In this document: positions 17,198 through 26,271 of the stretch, piece after piece
Position numbering within the stretch: position 1 is the stretch's first letter
Layout of the letters: each line of letters opens with the position of its first letter
Source: Clostridiales bacterium
GTDB taxonomy: Bacteria; Bacillota; Clostridia; Saccharofermentanales; Saccharofermentanaceae
Length of the DNA: 40,871 nucleotides
Reading direction: 5' to 3'
Assembly: GCA_016930475.1 (NCBI GenBank)
Contig: JAFGGR010000160.1
Location: forward strand, 1-40,871
Translations under genes and position numbers: made by a program
Notes under the pieces: generated by a model
What the model saw: only the letters and a program-made list of their open reading frames with translations
The model's database searches: none
Told to the model about the DNA's origin: nothing

Positions 17198-18028
17198 TTA
17201 CCATATTCCAGAATAACGTCCGCCGAAAAGGATTGCAAGGATTATCGGCTGATGGATCAGATATACGAACAGCGAATGTCTTCCGATGAATTCGAGCGGA
17301 CGGGAAAGAGCGCGAATAATTTGGGGAGTGTTCGGAAAAGCAGTTTCTCTGTTGATATAGAGCGTACGACCGACGGAGATTCCGATGAGATAAACACCCA
17401 GCCAAGGGATCATCGGGAGATAGTCGCCCATGGAGATCGCGTCTTTCGGCAAGATTCCGAGCGGAAGGAACGCGTACGTATTTAAGTCATTTCGAAGGAT
17501 ACGGATCAACGGTTCGGCCATGAACACGCATAGCGCTGCGATGATCAGTCCGCTGTTGATCAGCGATGAATAGTAAACCGATTTTTTATCTCCTGTTACG
17601 AGGTTCTTTCCCGCATTCATCTCGAGTTTTTCGATGACCCAGCAAATAAAGGTGCCGACCGTAAGCAGGTGAAGGATGTTGAAGAATACAAACAATCCTT
17701 CTTCATGCAGGTCAGAGATGACCCCGACCGCCAATAACGCATATGAAACAAGTGCCATGATCACGGAGATCGCAACGGATCCGATCAACATGCGCAGAGA
17801 CCTCTTGAGATTATTTCGCGAAAAGGTACAACAGATGCCGGAAATTAAAATAAAACAGCATAGAAAAAAAGGTTGAAGGACGTAGTTAAAAAAATCGCCT
17901 TCCTGAAACTCGAAGAGATCGTATCCGAGAAGATATCGTATATCCCATATCAGATGATGGCAAATCATCATGAATATCGCCAGCCCACGAAGGGCATCCA
18001 ACTCAAACGCGCGGTTACTCTTACTCAT
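17198..18028 (-). CDS. HGSNAT/DUF1624-type acyltransferase-like membrane protein
   Basis: A 276-residue integral membrane protein with about seven to eight helices. The N-terminus ELDALRGLAIFMMICHHLIWD is the conserved start of the heparan-alpha-glucosaminide acetyltransferase catalytic domain (DUF1624), with the His pair used in acyl transfer. The C-terminal GRHSLFVYLIHQPI motif is also typical of this superfamily. Such proteins are thought to move acetyl groups across the membrane to a glycan; the substrate here is unknown. The ATG at 18028 has GGAG five bases upstream. It begins two bases after the coaW stop, so the genes are coupled. Confidence 0.82.
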   Translation of the reverse strand: MSKSNRAFELDALRGLAIFMMICHHLIWDIRYLLGYDLFEFQEGDFFNYVLQPFFLCCFILISGICCTFSRNNLKRSLRMLIGSVAISVIMALVSYALLAVGVISDLHEEGLFVFFNILHLLTVGTFICWVIEKLEMNAGKNLVTGDKKSVYYSSLINSGLIIAALCVFMAEPLIRILRNDLNTYAFLPLGILPKDAISMGDYLPMIPWLGVYLIGISVGRTLYINRETAFPNTPQIIRALSRPLEFIGRHSLFVYLIHQPIILAILFGGRYSGIW

Positions 18029-18030
18029 GC

Positions 18031-18846
18031 TCACTCCGAAATCATCGCGGCACCGATTGCGGTCGCAAATTCAGAGTTCTCGGGCACGATAAATCGGACC
18101 CGGTACAGGTCGGAAAAAACGTTAAAAAGTGCGGCACATTGTGAAACGCGAGTCATTTGACCGGTAAAGACCACATCGGCAAGGCCGACGTTTCTTGCGG
18201 CAAGGACGGCCATCGTGCCGATGGACTGGAATACGAGGTTGAATATGCCGAGCGCCAGATCGGCACGCGTCACGTCATCGGTCATTTTTCCGAAGTTGGA
18301 AGCCGTCGTCGACATCGGCAGTCCGGGAATCTCGATGTTCGAAATATCGGCGATCGACAGGTCGACTCTACTCAAATTGCCTTCGGAAGCCAGCTCCGTT
18401 AATACGTCAAAATCGCGGACATTCAGAAGACTGCTGGACAACCCTAAGACCGTTCCTCCTCCGACCCCTGAGCCGATGATATGCCGCACTTTATCTTCCT
18501 GCGCCTCGACAAAGGCCGTACCGGTACCCATACTGACAACGACGGCATGAGACAGCCCGGACAAGTGAAGGCCGCCGAGCCCGGTAGCGAGGAACTCTTG
18601 AACGCGTATGGTTTTAATGCCTAAAAGATCACCGGTGGGGAACGAAGCCCCCACACCGGTGATCATCAGTTTTGATATATCCGTAATTTGAAGATGGTGA
18701 CTGTCAATGAACTTTCCCAATGCTCCGAACGCAGAGGTAACGGGGTCCGTCGCCTTAACAATCTCGTGCCCGATGGATCTTCCATCCTGAATTCCGACAA
18801 TCTTGGTGGTACTTCCGCCGACATCAAGACCGATCACGATACCCAT
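18031..18846 (-). CDS. coaW: Type II pantothenate kinase
   Basis: A 271-residue ASKHA-fold kinase that phosphorylates pantothenate in the first step of coenzyme A synthesis. The phosphate-1 motif GLDVGGSTTKIVGI starts at residue 6. VVSMGTGTAFVEA and SGVGGGTVLGLSSSLL form the nucleotide and substrate regions, and VFTGQMTR lies near the C-terminus. Length matches bacterial type II enzymes, which are usually not feedback-inhibited by CoA. A strong purine-rich ribosome site (GGGAGGGGAG) precedes the ATG. It heads the group coaW-acyltransferase-DUF3810-hemZ, all closely spaced. Confidence 0.92.
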   Translation of the reverse strand: MGIVIGLDVGGSTTKIVGIQDGRSIGHEIVKATDPVTSAFGALGKFIDSHHLQITDISKLMITGVGASFPTGDLLGIKTIRVQEFLATGLGGLHLSGLSHAVVVSMGTGTAFVEAQEDKVRHIIGSGVGGGTVLGLSSSLLNVRDFDVLTELASEGNLSRVDLSIADISNIEIPGLPMSTTASNFGKMTDDVTRADLALGIFNLVFQSIGTMAVLAARNVGLADVVFTGQMTRVSQCAALFNVFSDLYRVRFIVPENSEFATAIGAAMISE

Positions 18847-18893
18847 GGCAAGAAGGCTCCCCTCCCGGCATAGATTACGTTAAAGCGAATTCG

Positions 18894-19433
18894 TTAGCGA
18901 GCCATCCTATACTGTTCCGGATACTCGAGTGTATCCTGAGGAGCAAGCTCCTTGTCGACCAGCGAAACGGATCTCGGAACGGCTACAAAGCTGTGTGCCC
19001 GAGCGTCGATCGGCTTAACGTTGCCGTCCATAGCATACGTTGAACCCGAAATAAAGTCAATTACTCGCTGAGCGATCTTCGCATCGACATTTTCAATGTT
19101 GCAGATGACCATGTGTCCCGCTCTCAAGTGATCGCAAACACGCTGAGCCGACTGGATATTGTTCGGCTGCATAATGACCAGCTGTTGCTCACCCGACTTG
19201 ATCGGCACGACCTTCTTTGGCGCGCTCCTCTGCGGTGCCGCATACTGCATCATCGGCTCGGGGCTCATTCCGGTTGTGAATTGCTCCGGCTGTGAATACG
19301 TCTGATGAGTCTCCGGAGCTTCATACTCCTCTTCGGTAGTCTCGTCGTAGTCATATTCACTGTCATAATCGAACTCGGCGTCATCCGGGTATCCGGATAA
19401 TTTGTCAACGATCTTCTTGAAAAAACCTGCCAT
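18894..19433 (-). CDS. sepF: Cell division protein SepF
   Basis: A 179-residue FtsZ-anchoring protein. The N-terminal amphipathic helix MAGFFKKIVDKL binds membrane, then comes an acidic/Gln-Pro linker (about 20-75) rich in Asp, Glu and Tyr. The C-terminal SepF core (from about 80) has IMQPNNIQSAQRVCDHLR and IDFISGSTYAMDG, the polymerising domain. GGAGG precedes the ATG. Like in other Firmicutes, it lies downstream of yggS. It also has its own consensus-like promoter. Confidence 0.95.
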   Translation of the reverse strand: MAGFFKKIVDKLSGYPDDAEFDYDSEYDYDETTEEEYEAPETHQTYSQPEQFTTGMSPEPMMQYAAPQRSAPKKVVPIKSGEQQLVIMQPNNIQSAQRVCDHLRAGHMVICNIENVDAKIAQRVIDFISGSTYAMDGNVKPIDARAHSFVAVPRSVSLVDKELAPQDTLEYPEQYRMAR

Positions 19434-19496
19434 CTTCTATACCTCCAAATATCATCTAATTCACTATTGACTCTCATAATTATTTGAATGAGCTAA

Positions 19497-19516
19497 CTAG
19501 TGAAAAGAATCACTAG
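19497..19516. repeat. Inverted repeat at the sepF transcription start
   Basis: CTAGTG, 8 bases, CACTAG: a perfect 6-bp inverted repeat placed just downstream of the sepF -10 box, where +1 is expected. It could be an operator or a 5'-leader hairpin. The rest of 19434-19689 carries the sepF promoter and no gene. Confidence 0.5.
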
Positions 19517-19520
19517 GGTC

Positions 19521-19549
19521 AGTATAGAAGTCTTTGATATTCGGTTCAA
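19521..19549 (-). promoter_or_regulatory. Promoter of sepF
   Basis: On the complement, TTGAAC (19544-19549), 17-base spacer, TATACT (19521-19526). Spacing is optimal. The leader to the sepF ATG would be about 80 bases. Confidence 0.72.
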
Positions 19550-19689
19550 TAGAATGTCGGAACAAGTAAAAGGACTGTAATTGCGCGGAAACATAAAGGG
19601 GCTTTTCTAACAACCTGCTTACAGTAACAGGCCGCAAATGCCCGTAATATCAATATTTTCGAGAAACAAGAGGAAAATAAAAATGCGGA

Positions 19690-20421
19690 TCAGACCGTCC
19701 TCGGCCCGAATATCGATGTGCCGATCCGGATATGGGTCGCGCCGGAGTGGATCGCATCAACATAATCCTGGCTCATGCCCATGGACAGAATCGTCCACGT
19801 ACCCGGATCCCTGACCACAGGCTTCATTCGATCAAAAAGTTCCCGAAGGCCTTCGAAAACCATCCGGGGCGTGTATGAGCAAGGGATAATGGGGGCCATC
19901 GTCATGAAACCGTTCAAAGAGATCCCCGGACAGTCGTTGGCATGTCTTACCGCCGATTCCGCATCCTCCGTCGAAAAGCCGTGTTTGCTATCTTCATCGG
20001 AAACATTGACCTGTAACAGGATCTTTGTGACCATTCCCGCCGCCTCGGAGCGAGAAGATATTTCGTCCAGCAAATGAATCGAATCGACGGAATGAATCAA
20101 AGCGGTCTTGCCGATGATCCGTTTCACCTTGTTCGTTTGAAGCGTCCCGATCAGATGCCAATTCGGTGAAAGTCCTTCGGCCTCAAGCGTTTCCCGCTTC
20201 TCCAGAAGTTCGACCACGCGGTTCTCTCCCAAATCCAATAGACCGAGACGGACGGCGGCGCGAGCATACCCGACCGGAAAAAACTTGGATACTCCGATTA
20301 TTGTCAATTCATCGGGGTTCCTTCCGGCGCGATCCATCTCGTCCCGGACCGCTTTTCGAAAAGCATCCAAGCGAATCTTCATCGCGTCTTCTATTTCCCT
20401 GAAACGTTCCTGCTCCGACAC
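19690..20421 (-). CDS. yggS: YggS family pyridoxal phosphate homeostasis protein
   Basis: A 243-residue PLP-binding alanine racemase-like barrel without the second domain. Lys46 in IIGVSKFFPVG is the PLP-bonding residue. Family motifs GENRVVELLEK, WHLIGTLQTNKVK, VNVSDEDSKHGF, LSMGMSQDY and THIRIGTSIFG are all present. These proteins control free PLP levels rather than catalyse a known reaction. The start is GTG at 20421, with GGGGGA four bases upstream, nine bases after the preceding gene. It belongs to the ACT-lyase-HlyD-like-yggS run. Confidence 0.95.
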   Translation of the reverse strand: MSEQERFREIEDAMKIRLDAFRKAVRDEMDRAGRNPDELTIIGVSKFFPVGYARAAVRLGLLDLGENRVVELLEKRETLEAEGLSPNWHLIGTLQTNKVKRIIGKTALIHSVDSIHLLDEISSRSEAAGMVTKILLQVNVSDEDSKHGFSTEDAESAVRHANDCPGISLNGFMTMAPIIPCSYTPRMVFEGLRELFDRMKPVVRDPGTWTILSMGMSQDYVDAIHSGATHIRIGTSIFGPRTV

Positions 20422-20430
20422 TTTGTCCCC

Positions 20431-22020
20431 CTATTCAACCTTTTCGTCCTCTGACAGGGTGTTCGGATTCGTGATAACGATCGTGCTGGTATTCGGATCG
20501 TTGAAGCCCTGGATCGGACTGATGATTGCGTATTCGCGGTCGTAATCCAGGATTTTGACGCTCAGCGACCGTGCGTAACCGCTGGAGTTGATCAATATCT
20601 TGGCATAACCCAATTCATAATCCGGCTTGATCAAAGCGGTACGGGGTACTCTCAAGCCTTCAGTCACGGAGCGAACGATTTCGACCTCAGCGGTCCTTCG
20701 GTCCAGAAGGCGCTCGATCTGGTTCTGCGACTCAAAGACGACGAAGACGCCGTCGATCGCTTCCGACGAGCGGATCACCAGACAGTCATTGATGACGATC
20801 CCTTCCGAAGGAACCCGGATCGTATGAACGGAATCCTTCGGAAAATCAGAGACACCCATACCCGGGATGACGCAAGCAAAATATTGCAGTTCATTCTGAC
20901 AAATCCGGAGGACCGGCTGATCCTTAACAATATCCAGATCGCCGAAAATGATTCGTTGCGCATTCTTTATATACTTATCGCATTCAAGGGAAGCGATCGT
21001 CATGAGCGTCTCCGGTGTCAATTCCTTCTCCAGACCGTCGAGCTTGAAAGAGACGATCCCCGGCTCTATGGCCGATATGATCGCCGACTCCGCGGCCAGT
21101 TCCTGCTCCAAACGGATCTTATTCGTCCGCAGTGTGGACAGTCGCTCGTCGTCAAAATCGATACTCTGCAATCGCGAGTCTCTCTTGTCCATCAGGACCT
21201 GCAAGGACGCCGAATAGGAAGTCAGATTGGATAGATCTCCGTAAAAGCTGTCGACTCGAATCATGTCGATGAGCGGAATGATTTCCGCAGCAGTCTCGTT
21301 ATAAACGGCGACCGCTCCCATTCCCTTGCCGCGGCTGACCAAATCGCGCTCGATCTCAACGATTTGACTCTGGATACCGCTCAATTCGATCACCGTGTCC
21401 TCCATCCCCTCGGGAATGACCATTGCCAGTCTCTGCGTCTTGGACACCCGGCTTCCCTCGGTGGAAAGTGTGACCAGCGATCCGGATGTGTTCGAGCTCA
21501 CTACGGCTTCCCTTCGAATGATCAGCACCTCCGCGCTTACCGAGTGCTCGACGCTCCCCTGCGTTACGAAAGCGAACTTCGGTTTGGCCGCAACATAATC
21601 CTTCACATAAAAGATGGCAGATGCGGTAACGACCGCCAACAATAAAACAACGATGACCATAAAAAGGGCGCTCGAGATCGCGCGCTTGCGTCGCACCGTT
21701 TGAAGGTGACCCAAGTGCTCTCGAGAGACGGTTCTTTTCGCGGTTTCGCGAGTGCGAACCGACTCCTTATTCGACGGGATCGCTTTGCTCGGAGCAGGCA
21801 TCTTGGTTTGTGCGGAATTCTTGTTCGACGAGCCGGACTTGTTCGGTACGGCTCCCTTGTTCGACGAGCCGGACTTGTTCGGTACGGCTCCCTTTCGAGG
21901 ATCTTTTCCTCCGCTCGAAGCGGCTCCCCTGCCTGAAGCTGTGCCTTTGCCTGAAACTTCACCTTTTCGGGAAGACGTTCCCCTGTTATCGGTCGGTCCG
22001 GGTTTCTTCTGATTGCTCAT
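20431..22020 (-). CDS. HlyD-like membrane protein with repeat-rich cytoplasmic N-terminus
   Basis: 529 residues. Residues 1-110 are a low-complexity, basic Ser/Gly/Lys/Pro region including two identical 12-residue repeats (44-67). One membrane helix follows at about 116-138. The outer part begins with a lipoyl/barrel-sandwich-like segment (HSVSAEVLIIRREAVVSSNTSGSL), then has a helical hairpin and a second barrel half (EPGIVSFKLDGLE), as in HlyD membrane-fusion adaptors. No ABC or RND exporter is adjacent, so efflux is not supported. Similar proteins beside yggS and sepF in Clostridia may act at the cell envelope or in division. The ATG at 22020 overlaps the lyase stop (ATGA). Confidence 0.75.
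   Translation of the reverse strand: MSNQKKPGPTDNRGTSSRKGEVSGKGTASGRGAASSGGKDPRKGAVPNKSGSSNKGAVPNKSGSSNKNSAQTKMPAPSKAIPSNKESVRTRETAKRTVSREHLGHLQTVRRKRAISSALFMVIVVLLLAVVTASAIFYVKDYVAAKPKFAFVTQGSVEHSVSAEVLIIRREAVVSSNTSGSLVTLSTEGSRVSKTQRLAMVIPEGMEDTVIELSGIQSQIVEIERDLVSRGKGMGAVAVYNETAAEIIPLIDMIRVDSFYGDLSNLTSYSASLQVLMDKRDSRLQSIDFDDERLSTLRTNKIRLEQELAAESAIISAIEPGIVSFKLDGLEKELTPETLMTIASLECDKYIKNAQRIIFGDLDIVKDQPVLRICQNELQYFACVIPGMGVSDFPKDSVHTIRVPSEGIVINDCLVIRSSEAIDGVFVVFESQNQIERLLDRRTAEVEIVRSVTEGLRVPRTALIKPDYELGYAKILINSSGYARSLSVKILDYDREYAIISPIQGFNDPNTSTIVITNPNTLSEDEKVE
21821..21892. repeat. Two tandem identical 36-bp units inside the HlyD-like gene
   Basis: Units 21821-21856 and 21857-21892 are identical base for base, encoding GAVPNKSGSSNK twice. 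The perfect DNA identity points to a recent in-frame duplication by slippage or unequal crossing over, so copy number may vary among strains. Confidence 0.9.
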
Positions 22021-23297
22021 ACGGACTGTTCTCCCATTTTGTCTACTGCGATCATAGCGGCCAGGCAGATCTGCTCTGAAACCAGACCGCCTTGCATATA
22101 AGCATTATACGGCGATTTGATCGGCCCGTCAGCGGAAAATTCGATCGACGATCCCTGAACGAAGGTTCCGGCTGCCATTATAACCGGAACATCGTAACCG
22201 GGCATCGCCCAAGGCTCGGGCGTTACGAAAGAATCGACCGGAGAGCAAGCCTGAACGATCCTACAGAACTCCTTCAATTGCTCCGGTCCATGAAATCGAA
22301 TGCTCTGAATGATATCTCCGCGCGGGTCCATCGGCCCCGGTGATGTATCGAATCCGGCTTTTCGAAAAAGAGCGGACGCGAATACTGCGCCCTTCAAACT
22401 CTCGGCGACGACATGCGGTGCCATAAAAAGACCTTGCGCGATCGTTCGATTGAATCCCAGCGAAGGTCCGACATGCCGGCCGACGCCGGGTGCCGATAGT
22501 CGAAAAGCCGCTGCCTCGACCAGGTCACGTCGTCCGACGATATATCCCCCCGAGGGACACAGTCCGCCGCCCGGATTCTTGATGAGGGAGCCGGCGCAGA
22601 GATCCGCGCCATACGAGCAGGGCTCCTCTTCTTCGACGAACTCGCCGTAGCAGTTGTCGACCAGGATGACTGCGTCGGAGCCGGCCGCGCGAACGGCGGA
22701 AATAACGGACCGGATTTCGGAACCCATAAGGCACCTCCGGTCGGAATACCCCTTTGATTTCTGAATAAATACAAGGCGCGTATCGCAATCGACCGCCGCC
22801 CGGATCGCGGCTAAGTCCGGAGAATCATCCGGAAGCAAAGCGACCTCCGCGTACTCGATGCCGTAATCTAAAAGCGACCCCGGAATGCGGGGCTCATTGT
22901 TCTTGGCGATCCCGATGGCAGTCGCCAGGGTATCGTAAGGGGTCCCCGTTACCGAGACCATCTTATCTTTGGGCCTTAATATCCCGAAAAGGCAGGCGGC
23001 GAGGGCTTGCGTGCCGCAACTGATCTGGATGCGGACATAGGCAGATTCTCCGCCAAAAACGGCCGCGTAGATCTTTTCAATCTTGTCCCGGCCGATATCG
23101 TCGTATCCGTAACCGGTTGAAATGCCGAAATCGGATTCGGAAACACGCGCCTTCCGAAAAGCGTCCAGGACGCGTAACTGATTAAACTCACGAATCCGCT
23201 CGATTTGAAGGATCGCCGGAGCGATCGTATCCCGAACCTCTTCAGAAGCCTTGATCACCGCGTCGGATACGCCGAATGCGCGAAAAGGGTTACTCAT
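22017..23297 (-). CDS. Methionine gamma-lyase family PLP enzyme ("aluminium resistance" type)
   Basis: A 426-residue fold-type I PLP enzyme of the Met_gamma_lyase (PF06838, YnbB-like) family. The cofactor site is visible: SCGTQALAACLFG, aspartate 214 in LVDNCYGEF, and the PLP-binding Lys240 in AGSLIKNPGGGLCPSGG. VTGTPYDTL is also family-typical. These proteins are annotated as cystathionine beta-lyase-like and linked to aluminium resistance, but the reaction is not established. The ATG at 23297 shares one base with the ACT gene's stop, and the 3' end overlaps the HlyD-like gene. Confidence 0.9.
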   Translation of the reverse strand: MSNPFRAFGVSDAVIKASEEVRDTIAPAILQIERIREFNQLRVLDAFRKARVSESDFGISTGYGYDDIGRDKIEKIYAAVFGGESAYVRIQISCGTQALAACLFGILRPKDKMVSVTGTPYDTLATAIGIAKNNEPRIPGSLLDYGIEYAEVALLPDDSPDLAAIRAAVDCDTRLVFIQKSKGYSDRRCLMGSEIRSVISAVRAAGSDAVILVDNCYGEFVEEEEPCSYGADLCAGSLIKNPGGGLCPSGGYIVGRRDLVEAAAFRLSAPGVGRHVGPSLGFNRTIAQGLFMAPHVVAESLKGAVFASALFRKAGFDTSPGPMDPRGDIIQSIRFHGPEQLKEFCRIVQACSPVDSFVTPEPWAMPGYDVPVIMAAGTFVQGSSIEFSADGPIKSPYNAYMQGGLVSEQICLAAMIAVDKMGEQSV

Positions 23298-23728
23298 CAG
23301 ATGCCGTAAACCTCCTCGGAGGTCAGCACCCGAATGCCCGCTTCTTGGAGTTTACTCAAGGCAAGCTCGGGATCCCGGACGCGAATCACGACGACGGCGT
23401 CGTCGGACGCTCTGCCTACGTATGCATATAGGTATTCCAAAGACAGCGAGCCCTGTGAGAGTATCGATAACGCATGATCGAGTGTGCCGGGCTTGTCCGC
23501 GATCGCCAGCGCGATCACGGGTGTACTGCTCACCGTAAAACCGGCCTTGGTCAATACGTCCACCGCCTGCTCCGGCTTATCCAAAATCATCCTGAGAATT
23601 CCGTACTCCGTTGTATCCGCGATATATAGCGCGCGAATATCGATACTATTCTGTCCGAGAGTCCGGGTCACTTCCGCGAGCCTTCCGGACTGATTTTCGA
23701 GAAAAACGTTGATTTGTCTGACCAACAT
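23297..23728 (-). CDS. Tandem ACT domain protein
   Basis: 143 residues made of two ACT domains: about 4-65 (INVFLENQSGRLAEVTRTLG) and about 70-140 (IALAIADKPGTLDHALSIL). ACT pairs bind amino acids and control enzymes. This stand-alone type usually lies beside arylacetate-CoA ligase and indolepyruvate oxidoreductase genes, as here (iorB is 71 bases upstream on the same strand), so an aromatic amino acid or its 2-oxoacid is a reasonable ligand guess. AGGAGG lies nine bases before the ATG. Confidence 0.9.
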   Translation of the reverse strand: MLVRQINVFLENQSGRLAEVTRTLGQNSIDIRALYIADTTEYGILRMILDKPEQAVDVLTKAGFTVSSTPVIALAIADKPGTLDHALSILSQGSLSLEYLYAYVGRASDDAVVVIRVRDPELALSKLQEAGIRVLTSEEVYGI

Positions 23729-23799
23729 GGCGGCACACCTCCTGATCGCTTGTGCCGTGAACCCACGGCCGCTTGCCTCATATCCTGATTATATCGTAT

Positions 23800-24426
23800 T
23801 TATCGGGCCAAGTCGCGGCCGATGCGGAAAGCTTCCAAATTCATCGGGATCATTTTGGGCTTTCCCGCAAACGTCTCCCGGATCGATTCTTCCCAAACGC
23901 TCTCCGAGATATTCGTGTTCACCGAAAGCGCGCCGAGCATGACGATATTGACCGCCTTGGCACTGCCGACCGATATGGCGGCGTCCTTTGCGTTGATTTC
24001 GACGATGCGGGCTCGGTCGCCGACTGCTTCTTTAATCGTATCGGCAATCCCCTCCGGATACTGTTCTTTCCCGAGCAACACCGGCAGAGGGCGGATCTTT
24101 TCGTTACTGATGATCATGGTGCCGCCTTTTCGAAGAAGAGACGCCCATCGTAAGGCCTCGAGCGACTCGAAACATAGGCAGTAATCGGCAGTTCCCTCGT
24201 CGATGATCGGCGAAAACACCTTGCATCCCATTCGAACATAGGTAATGACCGAACCTCCGCGTTGACTCATGCCATGCACTTCGGAGACCTTGACATCCAG
24301 GCCGGTCTTCATCGCGATCGTGCCGAGAAGTTTTCCGGCGACGAGTGTTCCCTGCCCGCCGACACCGGCCAAAACGATCGACATGCATTTGGAATCCGAT
24401 GGGGTATTCATATCCTGCTCCGCCAT
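23800..24426 (-). CDS. iorB: Indolepyruvate:ferredoxin oxidoreductase, beta subunit
   Basis: About 208 residues. The gamma/beta-type domain of 2-oxoacid:ferredoxin oxidoreductases shows IVLAGVGGQGTLVAGKLLG and VSEVHGMSQRGGSVITYVR, the latter motif specific to IorB-like proteins. With IorA it oxidises aryl pyruvates (from Trp, Phe, Tyr) to arylacetyl-CoA, reducing ferredoxin. Two adjacent ATGs (24429 and 24426) overlap the iorA stop. I chose 24426, seven bases after GGAGG. A longer open frame to 24486 lies inside iorA and is not used. Confidence 0.93.
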   Translation of the reverse strand: MAEQDMNTPSDSKCMSIVLAGVGGQGTLVAGKLLGTIAMKTGLDVKVSEVHGMSQRGGSVITYVRMGCKVFSPIIDEGTADYCLCFESLEALRWASLLRKGGTMIISNEKIRPLPVLLGKEQYPEGIADTIKEAVGDRARIVEINAKDAAISVGSAKAVNIVMLGALSVNTNISESVWEESIRETFAGKPKMIPMNLEAFRIGRDLAR

Positions 24427-26195
24427 CATTTCACCTCCCCGATGCTCAGCGCACCGAATGCGCAAACGTTGACACAAAGGCCGCAACTGTTACAGGTTTC
24501 CGGATCGATGACCGGCTTCTTATCCGGGCCCGCCGTCAGAGCGGGGCACATGATCCGAATACACTGGCCGCAGGTTGTGCACTTGTCTTTGTCGACCACG
24601 GCGAATTTTCCCCTCGGGCCTTTGCCGGTCGGAATGAGTGCACACGGTCTTCTGGCGATGATGACCGAAACGAATGGCTTTTCGAGTTCTTCCTTGATCA
24701 CCCTTTGCGCCTCTTTCGTGTCGACCGGATCGATCACCCGGACAGACCGGACGCCGACGCTCTCACACAAAGCCTCGAGCGAGACGGCAGGGGCGGGATT
24801 TAAACGGATGTCCATGCCTGTCGACGCGTTCTGCTGGTGCCCGGTCATACCGGTGATGGAGTTGTCGAGAATAATGACGGTGATGGAGCTCCCGTTATAG
24901 ACCGCGTTGATAAGATTCGTGATCCCGGAATGAAGGAAGGTGGAGTCGCCGATGACGGCGACGGTCTTCTTGGAGTCGCTCGCGTCGGTCGCCTTATCAA
25001 AGCCGTGTGCCATTCCGATCGAAGCACCCATGCAAACGCAGGCGTCCATCGCCGAGGTCGGCGGCAGGGCGCCGAGCGTATAACAGCCAATGTCTCCCAT
25101 CACTTGTGCCTTCAGCCGCGAAAGCGCCATAAAAAGGCCTTTATGCGGACAACCGGCACACATGACCGGCGGTCGTCCCGGAGCGGTTACAAGACTATCC
25201 TTCGACACCGCCGATGTCGTAACAGTGTCCGGAGCAAGCGCGGCACGAAGCATCGCGGTCGAGTATTCACCGTTCAGTGAAAAGAGCGACTTGCCCTCAC
25301 AGGCGATGCCCATCGTCAGGATTTCGTTTTCAAGGAAAGGATCGAGTTCTTCGACGACGACCAATCGCTTCACCTTTTTCGAAAAGGAGCGGATCAACGC
25401 CTCGGGAAGCGGCCAGATCAAGCCGAGTTTAAGGACGCTCGCGTCGGGGAGCGCCTCTCTAACGTATTGATAAGCCGCGCCGGACGTAATGATCCCGAGG
25501 TCCGACGATCCGTCGATTTCTTCATGAAGGCCGACTCCCGTCGAGGGGTCGGAAGAGTCGTTCGCAATCGCTTCCGTGCGCTTTTCGACGAGCACATGGC
25601 GCTTAACCGCCATCGCGGGCATCATGACATACTTTGCCATGTCCTTCGTGTACGGTTTAACGAGGATGTCGGAGGGATCGGACAGTTCCGTGATCGAGCG
25701 CGAGTGTGCCACGCGTGTCTGGAGCCGCACAAGCACCGGGGTATCATACTTTTCGGAAAGCTCGAAGGCTTTAATAACAAATGACTTACACTCCGCGGAG
25801 TCCGAGGGTTCGAGTATCGGAAGTTTCGCCGCTCTCGCGTAATGACGGCTGTCCTGTTCGTTTTGCGAGCTGTGCATGCCCGGGTCGTCAGCGACGACAA
25901 AAACAAGGCCGCCTCCAATGCCGGTATACGATGCGGTAAACAGGGGATCTGCCGCTACATTGAGGCCGACATGCTTCATGCAGGTCATTGCCCTCGCGCC
26001 CCGGATCGAGGCGCCGATCGCAACCTCCGCACCGACCTTCTCGTTAGTTGCCCATTCGCAATGGATTCGTTCATACTGCGCCGCGGCCTCGGTGATCTCC
26101 GTGCTGGGTGTTCCGGGATAAGAAGAAATCACTTTAACGCCGGCTTCATATGCGCCGCGTGCAACGGCCTCGTTTCCTAATAGGATCTGTCTCAA
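24426..26195 (-). CDS. iorA: Indolepyruvate:ferredoxin oxidoreductase, alpha subunit
   Basis: 589 residues. The N-terminal pyrimidine-binding domain starts LLGNEAVARGAYEAGVKVIS. The C-terminal TPP domain has MCAGCPHKG and GDSTFLHSGI. Two iron-sulphur clusters form a ferredoxin-like tail: CTTCGQCIRIMCP and CNSCGLCVNVCAFG. Domain order and length match IorA. I prefer TTG at 26195, with AAGGGG eight bases upstream; the GTG at 26204 overlaps that site. With iorB, the CoA ligase 76 bases upstream and the symporter, it forms an aromatic amino acid degradation unit. Confidence 0.95.
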   Translation of the reverse strand: MRQILLGNEAVARGAYEAGVKVISSYPGTPSTEITEAAAQYERIHCEWATNEKVGAEVAIGASIRGARAMTCMKHVGLNVAADPLFTASYTGIGGGLVFVVADDPGMHSSQNEQDSRHYARAAKLPILEPSDSAECKSFVIKAFELSEKYDTPVLVRLQTRVAHSRSITELSDPSDILVKPYTKDMAKYVMMPAMAVKRHVLVEKRTEAIANDSSDPSTGVGLHEEIDGSSDLGIITSGAAYQYVREALPDASVLKLGLIWPLPEALIRSFSKKVKRLVVVEELDPFLENEILTMGIACEGKSLFSLNGEYSTAMLRAALAPDTVTTSAVSKDSLVTAPGRPPVMCAGCPHKGLFMALSRLKAQVMGDIGCYTLGALPPTSAMDACVCMGASIGMAHGFDKATDASDSKKTVAVIGDSTFLHSGITNLINAVYNGSSITVIILDNSITGMTGHQQNASTGMDIRLNPAPAVSLEALCESVGVRSVRVIDPVDTKEAQRVIKEELEKPFVSVIIARRPCALIPTGKGPRGKFAVVDKDKCTTCGQCIRIMCPALTAGPDKKPVIDPETCNSCGLCVNVCAFGALSIGEVK

Positions 26196-26271
26196 TGGAT
26201 CCACCCCTTTTTCTCGAAAAAATGCTACTCGTCAGTATAACACAATGAAGCGCCGGTCAAAAACAGCAAAA

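Noticed and set aside
20431..22020. Calling the HlyD-like protein part of a drug exporter
   Set aside because: No ABC, RND or MFS exporter gene is adjacent and the cytoplasmic N-terminus is unusually long.
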